Assembly (NCBI RefSeq): GCF_006715975.1
Contig: NZ_VFOF01000001.1
Span: 1,891,001 to 1,955,000, forward strand
From: Zymomonas mobilis
GTDB taxonomy: Bacteria > Pseudomonadota > Alphaproteobacteria > Sphingomonadales > Sphingomonadaceae
Length of the DNA: 64,000 nucleotides
Reading direction: 5' to 3'
The position numbers and the translations under genes are program-made. Position 1 is the first letter of the stretch, and every line of letters starts with the position of its first letter. Shown piece by piece: positions 8,497 to 16,408 of this stretch. Under the pieces are notes generated by a model, which worked only from the letters and a program-made list of their open reading frames with translations, searched no databases and had not been told where the DNA came from.

Positions 8497-9762
8497 CTAC
8501 AACCATTCCGGTTTTTGTTCATCCCGCATCAAATCTTCGACAGATTGTCTTTTCCGGATCAGAGAAGATTTATCGCCAGAGACCATCACTTCTGCAACCA
8601 GAGGACGAGAATTATAAACGCTGGCCATGGTTGCCCCATAGGCACCCGCAGACATGAGCGCCATAAGGTCATCCGCCTTTACAGTTGGGATATGGCGGTT
8701 GCGGGCAAAGATGTCTCCCGTTTCGCAAACAGGTCCAACAATATCAGCATGATAATAGTCAACGGCAGGCGTGACCGCTTTTATCTCATGATAGGCATCA
8801 TAAAGCGTTGGGCGAACCAGATCATTCATCGCCGCATCAAGGATAACAAAACGGGCAGTCTTGCTTTCTTTGACACGGATAACCTTTGATAACAGAAGAC
8901 CAGCATTCGCAATGAGTGACCGCCCCGGTTCAAAAATCAGGCGACAATTCCAGCCTTTGGTCACGCGCTTGATCATTTCGCCATAAGCTTCAATGCTGGG
9001 CGGTTCGGGTTGATCGTCCTTATACCGAACCCCTAAACCACCGCCAAGATCCGCCGTTTCGATGGGATGACCAGCTTTTTCCAAAGCCACAATGATTTCG
9101 TGAATACGCTGTGCTGCCGCTTCAAAAGGCGCAAGATCGGTAATTTGGCTACCGATATGGCTAGCGATTCCTTGTATTTTTAAAGACGGGTAGCAGGCTA
9201 CTTTTTCATAAGCTGATAAGGCTTGTTCGGCAGCGATTCCGAATTTTGTATCGGCCTTCCCCGTGGCGATTTTAGCATGCGTATGCGCATCGACATCGGG
9301 ATTAATCCGCAAGGCAACCGGTGCAACTTTGCCCAAGGAAGCTGCGACCTCTGCTAACATTTCGATTTCGGGAACGGATTCTATATTGAATTGCCCAATA
9401 CCGATTTTCAGCGCGTATTCCATTTCTTCGGCGGTTTTTCCAACGCCAGAGAAAACAATCCGTTCGGGCGGAATACCCGCAGTAACGGCACGCTGGATTT
9501 CTCCGGCAGAAACGACATCAGCGCCCAAACCTTCGGCAGCAAAACTTGCCAAGATCGCTTGGGATGGATTGGCTTTTACAGCAAAAGCAATCAGCGCTTT
9601 GCCTTTTCCTGCACCATCCAAAGCGTTGGTGAAACGGCGCGCGCGCTCGGTCAGATAAGCATGTGAATACACATAGCAAGGCGTCCCATATCGAGCGGCA
9701 ATTTCAGGAAGCGGAATATCTTCGACACAAAGGGTGCCGTTTTTCATCGAAAAAGGGATCAT
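8497..9762 (-). CDS. lysA: Diaminopimelate decarboxylase LysA
   Basis: PLP enzyme for the last step of lysine synthesis, meso-diaminopimelate to L-lysine. The 421-residue protein is a fold-type III decarboxylase: PLP-binding Lys63 in AFAVKANPS, HIGSQ near 203, the phosphate-binding GGGLG near 245, EPGRSLIANAG near 281, and the catalytic-Cys motif GPVCETGD near 346. Length is normal. It is the last gene of the argH-lipoprotein-lysA operon; the gap to the small lipoprotein gene upstream is 14 bp. Confidence 0.96.
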   Translation of the reverse strand: MIPFSMKNGTLCVEDIPLPEIAARYGTPCYVYSHAYLTERARRFTNALDGAGKGKALIAFAVKANPSQAILASFAAEGLGADVVSAGEIQRAVTAGIPPERIVFSGVGKTAEEMEYALKIGIGQFNIESVPEIEMLAEVAASLGKVAPVALRINPDVDAHTHAKIATGKADTKFGIAAEQALSAYEKVACYPSLKIQGIASHIGSQITDLAPFEAAAQRIHEIIVALEKAGHPIETADLGGGLGVRYKDDQPEPPSIEAYGEMIKRVTKGWNCRLIFEPGRSLIANAGLLLSKVIRVKESKTARFVILDAAMNDLVRPTLYDAYHEIKAVTPAVDYYHADIVGPVCETGDIFARNRHIPTVKADDLMALMSAGAYGATMASVYNSRPLVAEVMVSGDKSSLIRKRQSVEDLMRDEQKPEWL

Positions 9763-9776
9763 TGCTTATAACTTTT

Positions 9777-10037
9777 CTAACGGGGCGGAAGATCGAAATA
9801 GTCTTCTGTCCGAACGGTCGAATGTAACAGAATGTCTTGTGTACGTCCCGGTCGCGCCTGACTGGGCGGGTTCATCAAATCCTGTCGATCGGGCATTACG
9901 CGCGCGGTTTCCGGTTTCACAGGGGGAGAATGACCGGGCGGCATGGAAAGCGTACCACGCTGACCACAGCCACCCAGCATCAAAGCCGCTGGCATCAATC
10001 CCAGCGAGAAAACCGAAAAGCGGAAGAAGGCACGCAT
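9777..10037 (-). CDS. Small LptM (YifL)-like lipoprotein
   Basis: An 86-residue lipoprotein. The signal peptide ends in L-G-G-C and the mature N-terminus reads CGQRGTLSMPP, close to the CGxKGPLxxP pattern of LptM/YifL, which in E. coli assists LptD maturation. The rest is Pro-rich and non-conserved. The ATG at 10037 overlaps the argH stop (TGATG), which supports coupled translation; an in-frame TTG at 10040 is less likely. Small lipoproteins of this type commonly sit between argH and lysA in alphaproteobacteria. The LptM function is an inference from the motif. Confidence 0.75.
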   Translation of the reverse strand: MRAFFRFSVFSLGLMPAALMLGGCGQRGTLSMPPGHSPPVKPETARVMPDRQDLMNPPSQARPGRTQDILLHSTVRTEDYFDLPPR

Positions 10038-11443
10038 CAATGTAACCCTAAGGCCTGTTTGGCATCTTTGATGCGAAGACGAACCTGATCGGGGGCAGTT
10101 CCGCCATAGCTGCGACGAGAGGCAACGGAAGCATCAACCGAAAGCACAGCCTTCACAGATTCATTGATACGAGGATCAATGGCATTCAGATCATCAATAG
10201 ATAGCGCATCCAAAGCGACACCCTGGGTTTCTGCCAAACGCACAGCTGAACCCGTAATATGATGAGCCTCGCGGAAGGGAATACCTGCCTGACGAACCAG
10301 CCAATCGGCCAAATCAGTGGCAGTTGAGAAACCAGCTTCGGCGGTTTTTCTCATCTTTTCAGGAATAAAAGTAAGCGTTTCAATCATACCCGTCATAGCG
10401 GCAAGGGCTAAAGACAGAAGATCATGTGCTTCAAAAACGGGCGGTTTATCGTCTTGCATATCTTTTGAATAAGCAAGTGGTAAGCCCTTCATCGTCATGA
10501 CCAAGGCATTCATACAACCGGCAATGCGTCCGCTATGTCCGCGCACCAATTCAGCCGCATCAGGATTACGCTTTTGCGGCATGATGGATGAACCGGTGGA
10601 ATAGGCATCAGGCAAAGAAACAAAACCGTAAGGCTGGCTTGCCCAGATAATAATTTCTTCTGCCAAACGAGATAAATGGATCGCCGTTTGGGTCGCCGAC
10701 ATCAGATAATCTAAAGCAAAATCGCGGTCTGAGACGGAATCCAACGAATTAGCGGTAGGTGCATCAAAGCCCAGCGCTTCAGCTGTTTGATGACGATCAA
10801 TACCAAAACCGGTACCCGCCAAAGCAGCCGCGCCCAAGGGGCATTGGTTTAACCGTTTACGGGCGTCGTAAAAACGCGAACGATCGCGGGTAATCATCTC
10901 GTAATAGGCCATGAGATGATGCCCCAGCGTGATCGGTTGGGCGATCTGTAAATGGGTAAAGCCCGGCATGACAGTTGCGGCATGTTCTTCCGCCCGATTG
11001 ACCAAAGCCATTTGGAGCGCGGTAAGCCCTTTATCTACCATATCAATGGCATCACGAACCCATAATTTGAAATCGGTAGCGACCTGATCATTACGAGAGC
11101 GCGCCGTATGTAAACGACCAGCCGCCGCGCCGATTAGATCAGCGAGGCGTTTTTCCGTAACCATATGGATATCTTCAAGAGACCAATCTTCCGGCACACC
11201 TTTTTCAGCATATTCGGCAGCAATCTGGTTAAGGCCTTCAAGAATTTTTTGGCCATCTTCAGCCGTGACAATGTTACGGGAGACCAACATTTTCAGATGT
11301 GCCTTGGAACCGGCAATATCCTGCTGCCATAATCTCTTATCAAACGGGATGGATGCATTGATTTCCCGCATGATCGCTGTTGGCCCTTCGGAAAAACGGC
11401 CACCCCACATCGCATTCGAATCTGTCTGACGCTCAGTAATCAT
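10037..11443 (-). CDS. argH: Argininosuccinate lyase ArgH
   Basis: Cleaves argininosuccinate to arginine and fumarate, the last step of arginine synthesis. The 468-residue product is a full-length fumarase/aspartase superfamily member: [10 protein letters not shown] at the start, [14 protein letters not shown] near 115, the TGFTHLQ-type segment [10 protein letters not shown] near 161, and the superfamily signature [12 protein letters not shown] near 285 holding the catalytic Ser. It is the first gene of an operon with the small lipoprotein gene and lysA. Confidence 0.96.
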   Translation of the reverse strand: MITERQTDSNAMWGGRFSEGPTAIMREINASIPFDKRLWQQDIAGSKAHLKMLVSRNIVTAEDGQKILEGLNQIAAEYAEKGVPEDWSLEDIHMVTEKRLADLIGAAAGRLHTARSRNDQVATDFKLWVRDAIDMVDKGLTALQMALVNRAEEHAATVMPGFTHLQIAQPITLGHHLMAYYEMITRDRSRFYDARKRLNQCPLGAAALAGTGFGIDRHQTAEALGFDAPTANSLDSVSDRDFALDYLMSATQTAIHLSRLAEEIIIWASQPYGFVSLPDAYSTGSSIMPQKRNPDAAELVRGHSGRIAGCMNALVMTMKGLPLAYSKDMQDDKPPVFEAHDLLSLALAAMTGMIETLTFIPEKMRKTAEAGFSTATDLADWLVRQAGIPFREAHHITGSAVRLAETQGVALDALSIDDLNAIDPRINESVKAVLSVDASVASRRSYGGTAPDQVRLRIKDAKQALGLH

Positions 11444-11745
11444 CTGTCTCCCGACTGGGTCATTATCCTGAATTTACCGTGATGAAGGTAAAACAGCCAT
11501 AATTATTCAGTAATATAATCGCCTATATCCATGGCCATAATGCAAAACACAACTGATTTTAAGCGATAATCCGGCTCTGTCTGGATAGTATCCAGAAAAT
11601 TATAATATCATTATGGCAGAGAAAAATATCTGAATAATATAATCTTTTCAGATGCGCCTTTTATAGAAGGCAGATTCAAGAAATGAAGTGATGGTTGCAT
11701 CCATCACGCCTTTATTTGAGCGGCAGCCCAATCAAGAAGATATAG
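11444..11745. other. Intergenic region upstream of argH
   Basis: No gene seen. AT-rich DNA that must hold the argH promoter. A 7-bp stem-loop (GTGATGG at 11688-11694, CCATCAC at 11701-11707, loop TTGCAT) is present; it lacks a T-run and its role is unclear. Confidence 0.5.
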
Positions 11746-11783
11746 AAAAACGGTGCATCAGAATATCCGACACACCGTTTTTT
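11746..11783 (-). terminator. Intrinsic terminator of the YqhD-type dehydrogenase gene
   Basis: AAAAACGGTG and CACCGTTTTT arms separated by a 17-nt loop; on the minus strand a run of T follows, about 30 bp past the stop codon. Confidence 0.75.
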
Positions 11784-11810
11784 CAATTCTTGGTTTAGCT
11801 GATTAGGTGT

Positions 11811-12968
11811 TTACAGGCTGGCAAGCAAAATAGCACGGCTGACCTCTGGCGTGATGGCCTTGTGTTCGCCTAGCTGGGTCATGCCATGGGCTTCCAATTC
11901 CTTAATCAGCATATCGATAGAATCTTTACCCACATCATAATCTTTTAAATGGGTAGGAATCCCTAATTCTTCAAAGAAATTGCGGGTTTTTTCGATGGCG
12001 GCATCAATACGCTCATCATCAGAACCTTGATCGATATGCCAGACATTTTTGGCATATTGAAGCAGCTTATCTTTTTTGACGGGTCGTTGATTTTGCAACA
12101 GCGCTGGCAAGATAATTGCCAAGGTACGACCATGGTCAATACCAAAAGCCGCCGTTAATTCATGGCCAATCATATGGGTAGCCCAATCCTGCGGCACACC
12201 GGCACCGATAAGACCGTTCAAAGCCAGAGTCGCTGTCCACATAAAATTAGAGGCGAGATCATAATTTTGGGGGTCTTTAAGTAATTTGGGGCCTATTTTG
12301 ATTAAAGTGCGAAGCAAGCCTTCTGCAAATTCATCCTGAACCAGACCGTTCACCGGATAGGTCAGATATTGTTCAGTGATATGGATAAAGGAGTCAACCA
12401 CCCCATTGGCCAATTGGCGCGGAGGCAAAGTGTAAACCTTTGTTGGGTCAAGAATTGAAAAGACCGGAAAGACATGGTCATTATGGAAGCCCCGTTTCGA
12501 TTTGATCGATTTGCGGGTAACGACGCTGTTCCTGTTCATTTCAGAACCTGTCGCCGGTAAAGTAAGGACAGTTCCGACCGGCAAGGCTTCTTTGATCTTT
12601 TTACCGTCGGTTTCTAAAATTTCCCACGGATCACCTTCATAAGGCACGGCGGCTGCGACGAACTTCGTCCCGTCAATGACCGAGCCACCACCGACAGCTA
12701 ACAGGAAATCAACCTTTTCCTGTTTTACCTGCTCGACAGCCTTCATCAAGGTTTCGTAGCTGGGATTGGGTTCGATGCCGCCGAATTCAAAATAGGTTCG
12801 GTTACCAAGCGCTTTTCTGACTTCATCCAAGGTGCCCGTCTTTTGCGCGCTGGAGCCACCATAAAGAACAAGAACACGGGCATCTTTCGACAAGAGCGTA
12901 TCAAGCTGTGCAATACGGCCTTCACCGAAAACAATATGGGTCGGATTATAATAATCAAAATTCAGCAT
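11811..12968 (-). CDS. yqhD: Iron/zinc-dependent alcohol dehydrogenase, YqhD type
   Basis: A 385-residue group III alcohol dehydrogenase that most resembles E. coli YqhD, an NADPH-dependent aldehyde reductase acting on short-chain, lipid-derived and furan aldehydes. The dinucleotide motif GGGSVIDG is at 93-100. The metal ligands of YqhD are all present: Asp192, His196, His265 and His279. This is not the well-known ethanol-forming iron ADH II (AdhB) of Zymomonas, which has a different N-terminus and sequence. It has its own terminator, and two further oxidoreductase genes lie close upstream. Aldehyde detoxification is the likely role; exact substrates are not visible. Confidence 0.9.
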   Translation of the reverse strand: MLNFDYYNPTHIVFGEGRIAQLDTLLSKDARVLVLYGGSSAQKTGTLDEVRKALGNRTYFEFGGIEPNPSYETLMKAVEQVKQEKVDFLLAVGGGSVIDGTKFVAAAVPYEGDPWEILETDGKKIKEALPVGTVLTLPATGSEMNRNSVVTRKSIKSKRGFHNDHVFPVFSILDPTKVYTLPPRQLANGVVDSFIHITEQYLTYPVNGLVQDEFAEGLLRTLIKIGPKLLKDPQNYDLASNFMWTATLALNGLIGAGVPQDWATHMIGHELTAAFGIDHGRTLAIILPALLQNQRPVKKDKLLQYAKNVWHIDQGSDDERIDAAIEKTRNFFEELGIPTHLKDYDVGKDSIDMLIKELEAHGMTQLGEHKAITPEVSRAILLASL

Positions 12969-13187
12969 CAGTCTCTTCCGCCTTATTATGCGTCGTAGGA
13001 ATTATCAGCGATTATTTCCGTTATTTGGCAATCAACCTTTGACCGGACAAGAGATGTCCTATCTTTATGAAAGAAAAAAGATGGCCTGCCTGTTGTGAGA
13101 TAACCCAATACGCCAATTTTATTGGGATAGCCTTATCAGAGAACACTGTCTTTAACGATTTTATCGGATGCGCAGGAGAATATGAGA

Positions 13188-14183
13188 ATGACAGAAAAGA
13201 CGATGAAAGAAGTCATTATCAAAGAAGCGGGTGCTGCCGATGTGTTAGCCCTCCACGAGGCCGCGATCCCTGCCCCGAAATCAGGTGAGATATTAGTTAA
13301 AATTGCGGCAGCAGGCATCAATCGGCCAGATATTATCCAACGCATGGGACAATATCCATTGCCACCAGAGGCATCCCCGATACCCGGCCTTGAAATTGCA
13401 GGGATCGTTGTTTCAGTCGGTCGCGATGTGATCGGATTTAAAGCTGGTGATAGAGTATGCGGCCTGACAAACGGTGGCGGCTATGCAGAATATGGCGTTA
13501 TTCCAGCACAACAAGCCCTTCCCATCCCTGAAAATCTGTCGATGATCGAGGCAGCTGCCATACCAGAAACCTATTTTACGGTATGGGCTAATCTGTTTGA
13601 TATTGGTCAGGCGAAATTGGGGGAAAGCCTGTTGGTGCATGGCGGCAGCAGCGGCATTGGAAGCACCGCTATTTTATTGGCACAGGCTTTTGGTTTGAAA
13701 GTTTTTACGACTGTTGGGAGTCCAGAAAAAGCGGCTGCTGTCGAAAAGCTGGGTGCAAAAGCCATCAATTATAATGATCAGGATTTTCTGGAGGTGGTAA
13801 AAGAAGAGACCGAAGGGAAAGGCGTTGATATCATCCTTGATATTATCGGTGGCCCTTATTTTTCACGGAATATGAAAGCTTTGGCCTTTGGTGGAAGGCT
13901 GATCATTATCGGTGCCATGGGAGGACGCATTGCCGATAAATTCGATCTTTTGCCCCTGTTATTCAAACGAGCAACGGTAAGCGGCTCAACTATGCGCGCA
14001 AGAAGTTTGGAAGAGAAAGCCGAGATTGCCCAAGCTTTAAAAACAAAGATCTGGCCGCTTTTGGAAAAAGGGTTATGCCGCCCCCTGATTGATAGCGTCT
14101 ATCCGTTGCAACAGGTACAAGATGCCCATAGACGAATGGAAAGCCGCGCCCATTGTGGAAAGATTGTTTTGACGATGGAATAG
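13188..14183 (+). CDS. Zinc-free quinone oxidoreductase / medium-chain dehydrogenase (Qor, PIG3 type)
   Basis: NAD(P)H-dependent quinone or enal reductase of the MDR superfamily. The 331-residue protein has the GroES-like N-terminal half (MKEVIIKEAG to AGDRVCGLTNGGGYAEY) and the Rossmann half with HGGSSGIGSTAILLAQAFG. The Cys/His zinc ligands of classical alcohol dehydrogenases are missing, as expected for quinone reductases of the TP53I3/PIG3 group (NRPDIIQRMGQYP). ATG codons lie at 13182 and 13188; the AGGAG at 13174-13178 is 9 bases from the second and only 3 from the first, so 13188 is preferred. It is divergent from the YqhD gene. Confidence 0.88.
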   Translation: MTEKTMKEVIIKEAGAADVLALHEAAIPAPKSGEILVKIAAAGINRPDIIQRMGQYPLPPEASPIPGLEIAGIVVSVGRDVIGFKAGDRVCGLTNGGGYAEYGVIPAQQALPIPENLSMIEAAAIPETYFTVWANLFDIGQAKLGESLLVHGGSSGIGSTAILLAQAFGLKVFTTVGSPEKAAAVEKLGAKAINYNDQDFLEVVKEETEGKGVDIILDIIGGPYFSRNMKALAFGGRLIIIGAMGGRIADKFDLLPLLFKRATVSGSTMRARSLEEKAEIAQALKTKIWPLLEKGLCRPLIDSVYPLQQVQDAHRRMESRAHCGKIVLTME

Positions 14184-14241
14184 CCGCTCCTGATCATTTT
14201 CAGGAAGGCCAATTAAGTGTTTCACGATTTAAGACATCCCA

Positions 14242-14272
14242 GACAGACCGGTATCAAACCGGTCTGTTTTTT
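14242..14272 (+). terminator. Intrinsic terminator of the quinone reductase gene
   Basis: ACAGACCGGT and ACCGGTCTGT, a perfect 10-bp stem with a 5-nt loop, followed by TTTTT. It sits between two convergent genes. Confidence 0.9.
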
Positions 14273-14289
14273 AGGAAGATGAAATCGAT

Positions 14290-15120
14290 TTACAGGATAG
14301 CCAAATGTTGTTTTCGGGTGGGTGCTGGAAAAAGTTCATCCAATTTTGCTAGAACCGCCTCATCCAAAACGATATCCAGAGCGGCAAAATTCTCTTTTAC
14401 ATGGGAGACATGGCCTGCTTTCGGGATAACCATGATATCTGGATGGCGCATGACCCATGCCAACCCCAACTGGGCAGGCGTAATACCTAATTCCTGTGCC
14501 AGTGCTATCAAGGCGGGATTCTTCAACAGGCGACCTTGTTCAACCGGACTATAAGCCATGATCGGAATCTGGCGTTTTCTGAGCCAAGGAATAAGGTCAA
14601 ATTCAGGCCCGCGACGGGTCAAATTATAAAGAATTTGGTCAGTTGTGCAGGCTTGACCACCGGCAGCAACCCATTCTTCCATATCATCGGTATCAAGGTT
14701 ACTGACACCCCAACGGCGTATCTTTCCAGCCGCCTGCAAAGCTTCCATGGCCTCGATCGTTTCCGCAAAAGGCACACTGCCCCGCCAATGCAAAAGATAA
14801 AGATCAAGGTAGTCCGTACCAAGACGTTTCAGGCTGGCTTCGCAAACTTTGGGAAGCGCTTTCCGTGAAGCATTTTGAGGATAGGCTTTACTTACCAAAA
14901 AAAGGCTTTCGCGTGGGGTGCCTTTAATCGCTTCACCGACACAACTTTCAGCAGCGCCCTCGCCATACATTTCGGCGGTATCAATCAGGGTCATGCCAAG
15001 GGCAATGCCTTCTTTCAGCGCCGCGACTTCGGTAGCGCGGTTATGCGCACTGCCCATCATCCATGTACCTTGCCCCAAAGCAGGCACTTTGGTGCCATCC
15101 GGTAGCTTCACATATTTCAT
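14290..15120 (-). CDS. Aldo/keto reductase
   Basis: A 276-residue NADPH-dependent aldo/keto reductase with a TIM-barrel fold. The full catalytic tetrad is present: Asp47 and Tyr52 in LIDTAEMYGEG, Lys78 in LVSKAYP, His111 in YLLHWRG. The C-terminal coenzyme-binding part reads VIPKAGHVSHVKENFAALD. It resembles the YeaE/2,5-diketogluconate-reductase-like group. Convergent with the quinone reductase gene. With the YqhD-type and quinone reductase genes it makes a cluster of three NAD(P)H reductases, which suggests carbonyl-compound detoxification. Substrates cannot be named from sequence. Confidence 0.9.
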   Translation of the reverse strand: MKYVKLPDGTKVPALGQGTWMMGSAHNRATEVAALKEGIALGMTLIDTAEMYGEGAAESCVGEAIKGTPRESLFLVSKAYPQNASRKALPKVCEASLKRLGTDYLDLYLLHWRGSVPFAETIEAMEALQAAGKIRRWGVSNLDTDDMEEWVAAGGQACTTDQILYNLTRRGPEFDLIPWLRKRQIPIMAYSPVEQGRLLKNPALIALAQELGITPAQLGLAWVMRHPDIMVIPKAGHVSHVKENFAALDIVLDEAVLAKLDELFPAPTRKQHLAIL

Positions 15121-15384
15121 CTTATCCTCGCTATGACAGGAATCGAGAAGATCAGTCTATCAAAACTATGCCGAGTCCATGAAGCGATAACCAGCAAGAA
15201 GGATATCCGCTTTGCTGGCTTTCTGCGGAAAGAAAAAGCCGAAAAAAGGCAATATTGACCAGCCCCAATCCGAGGCAGACAGAAAGAGCCGTTTTCGAAA
15301 GTCTAAAGATTTTATTTGGAGATAGAATGACCAGAATAAGATGCAAAACGGGATAAATTACAGCCATTATATTCAGGAAATGGC

Positions 15385-15460
15385 TGGTGGAGCTGAGGGG
15401 AATCGAACCCCTGACCTCTGCAGTGCGATTGCAGCGCTCTCCCATCTGAGCTACAGCCCC
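15385..15460 (-). tRNA. tRNA-Ala (anticodon CGC)
   Basis: Complete 76-nt cloverleaf on the minus strand with encoded CCA. Acceptor arms GGGGCTG / CAGCTCC; anticodon stem CTGCA / TGCAG with loop ATCGCAC, so anticodon CGC reading GCG; T-arm with GGTTCGATT. The 5' GGGGCTGTAGCTCAG start is typical of tRNA-Ala. Confidence 0.95.
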
Positions 15461-15625
15461 GTTTAGCGCATGGTGTTTAGCGTTCTAACCGATATCTTGC
15501 AACTATCCTTTTCTGCTTTTTTGAAATTTTAATAAAGACAAGCTGAATTATTTCTTTTTAAGGATGGGTAATAGGGATGTTTTGTCATGCCTTGTTCGCC
15601 TGTTTGATCCTGTCTCCCTAGATTG

Positions 15626-15934
15626 TTAGCTAAAGAAACAGAAAAAGCCGAAGGCAAAAAGCGGAATTGACCATAATTCCATCGGCAGACAGAGGAATTG
15701 ATGCGGCGCATTATAGAAAATACGTAACCAGAACCCCTTCTTGGTTTCCAACGTCCTTCGGTTCAAATAGCGTCCAAGACTCCAATTGACGATCGCGACA
15801 GACCAAGCAAAAAGAGCGGAGTGGTCACTTCTAGATGTCCAGCCGATTTTCTTTATCAAAAAATCTTCGGCGGCAATAACAAGAATAAAAATAAAAAAGG
15901 TAAGAAGACCACGACCCCGATAGAGAATAATCAT
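15626..15934 (-). CDS. Small integral membrane protein, unknown function
   Basis: A 102-residue hydrophobic protein with an N-terminal membrane helix (LLTFFIFILVIAAEDFLI), an amphipathic middle and an aromatic-rich C-terminal helix (LPMELWSIPLFAFGFFCFF). An upstream ATG at 15973 gives 115 residues but has no ribosome site; the ATG at 15934 is preceded by GGAAG. I do not recognise a family. It stands alone with no obvious partner, so function is open; coding status is likely but not certain. Confidence 0.55.
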   Translation of the reverse strand: MIILYRGRGLLTFFIFILVIAAEDFLIKKIGWTSRSDHSALFAWSVAIVNWSLGRYLNRRTLETKKGFWLRIFYNAPHQFLCLPMELWSIPLFAFGFFCFFS

Positions 15935-16408
15935 TACCGCTTCCAGCCTTTCTCTATTATCCGGCCCCTGCATTTCGTTTATTATAATATTTTATAAAGC
16001 AGAAATTTTAATTTCCACATTCTCTACTATCTGTTATGCCCGAGAACGTAAATAACCCATTTTAAATTGATAGGTCATTGTTCTCTTCAAGGATCATAGC
16101 ATGGTTGCAAGCCTTTTTCAGGATGAACCGGAATTTATAATTTCCAAATTGGTATAGAAATCCATAAATTTTTATAACAACGAAACAAAAATAATGAACT
16201 TTTTATCCTGATAGACGTTTTGTTAGGGATAGGTTTAAACAGTGTAAAAATCGCTATGGAAGCAAGATCACAATTAATAAAGATTAAATATAAAATTGTC
16301 TTTATATAATAATGCAACTCTTCATAAAAAGTGATTTATTTACATAATACAATGGCATAGCATTATTATTATTTATAGATGATGTGCCAAGCTTTTAAAG
16401 GTGCCTTA
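15935..16408. other. AT-rich intergenic region upstream of the M1 aminopeptidase gene
   Basis: No gene or clear RNA seen. Very AT-rich, with several TTATAAT- and TATAAT-like runs that could serve as -10 elements. The only defined signal is the AAAGGTG ribosome site at 16397-16403 ahead of the aminopeptidase ATG. Confidence 0.4.

Noticed and set aside
11811-12968. Identity as the classical ethanol-forming iron alcohol dehydrogenase II (AdhB).
   Set aside because: The N-terminus, motif spacing and overall sequence match YqhD, not the AdhB sequence I recall, although both are group III iron-type dehydrogenases.
15152-15445. A 97-residue reading frame overlapping tRNA-Ala(CGC).
   Set aside because: It overlaps the tRNA and has no family resemblance.
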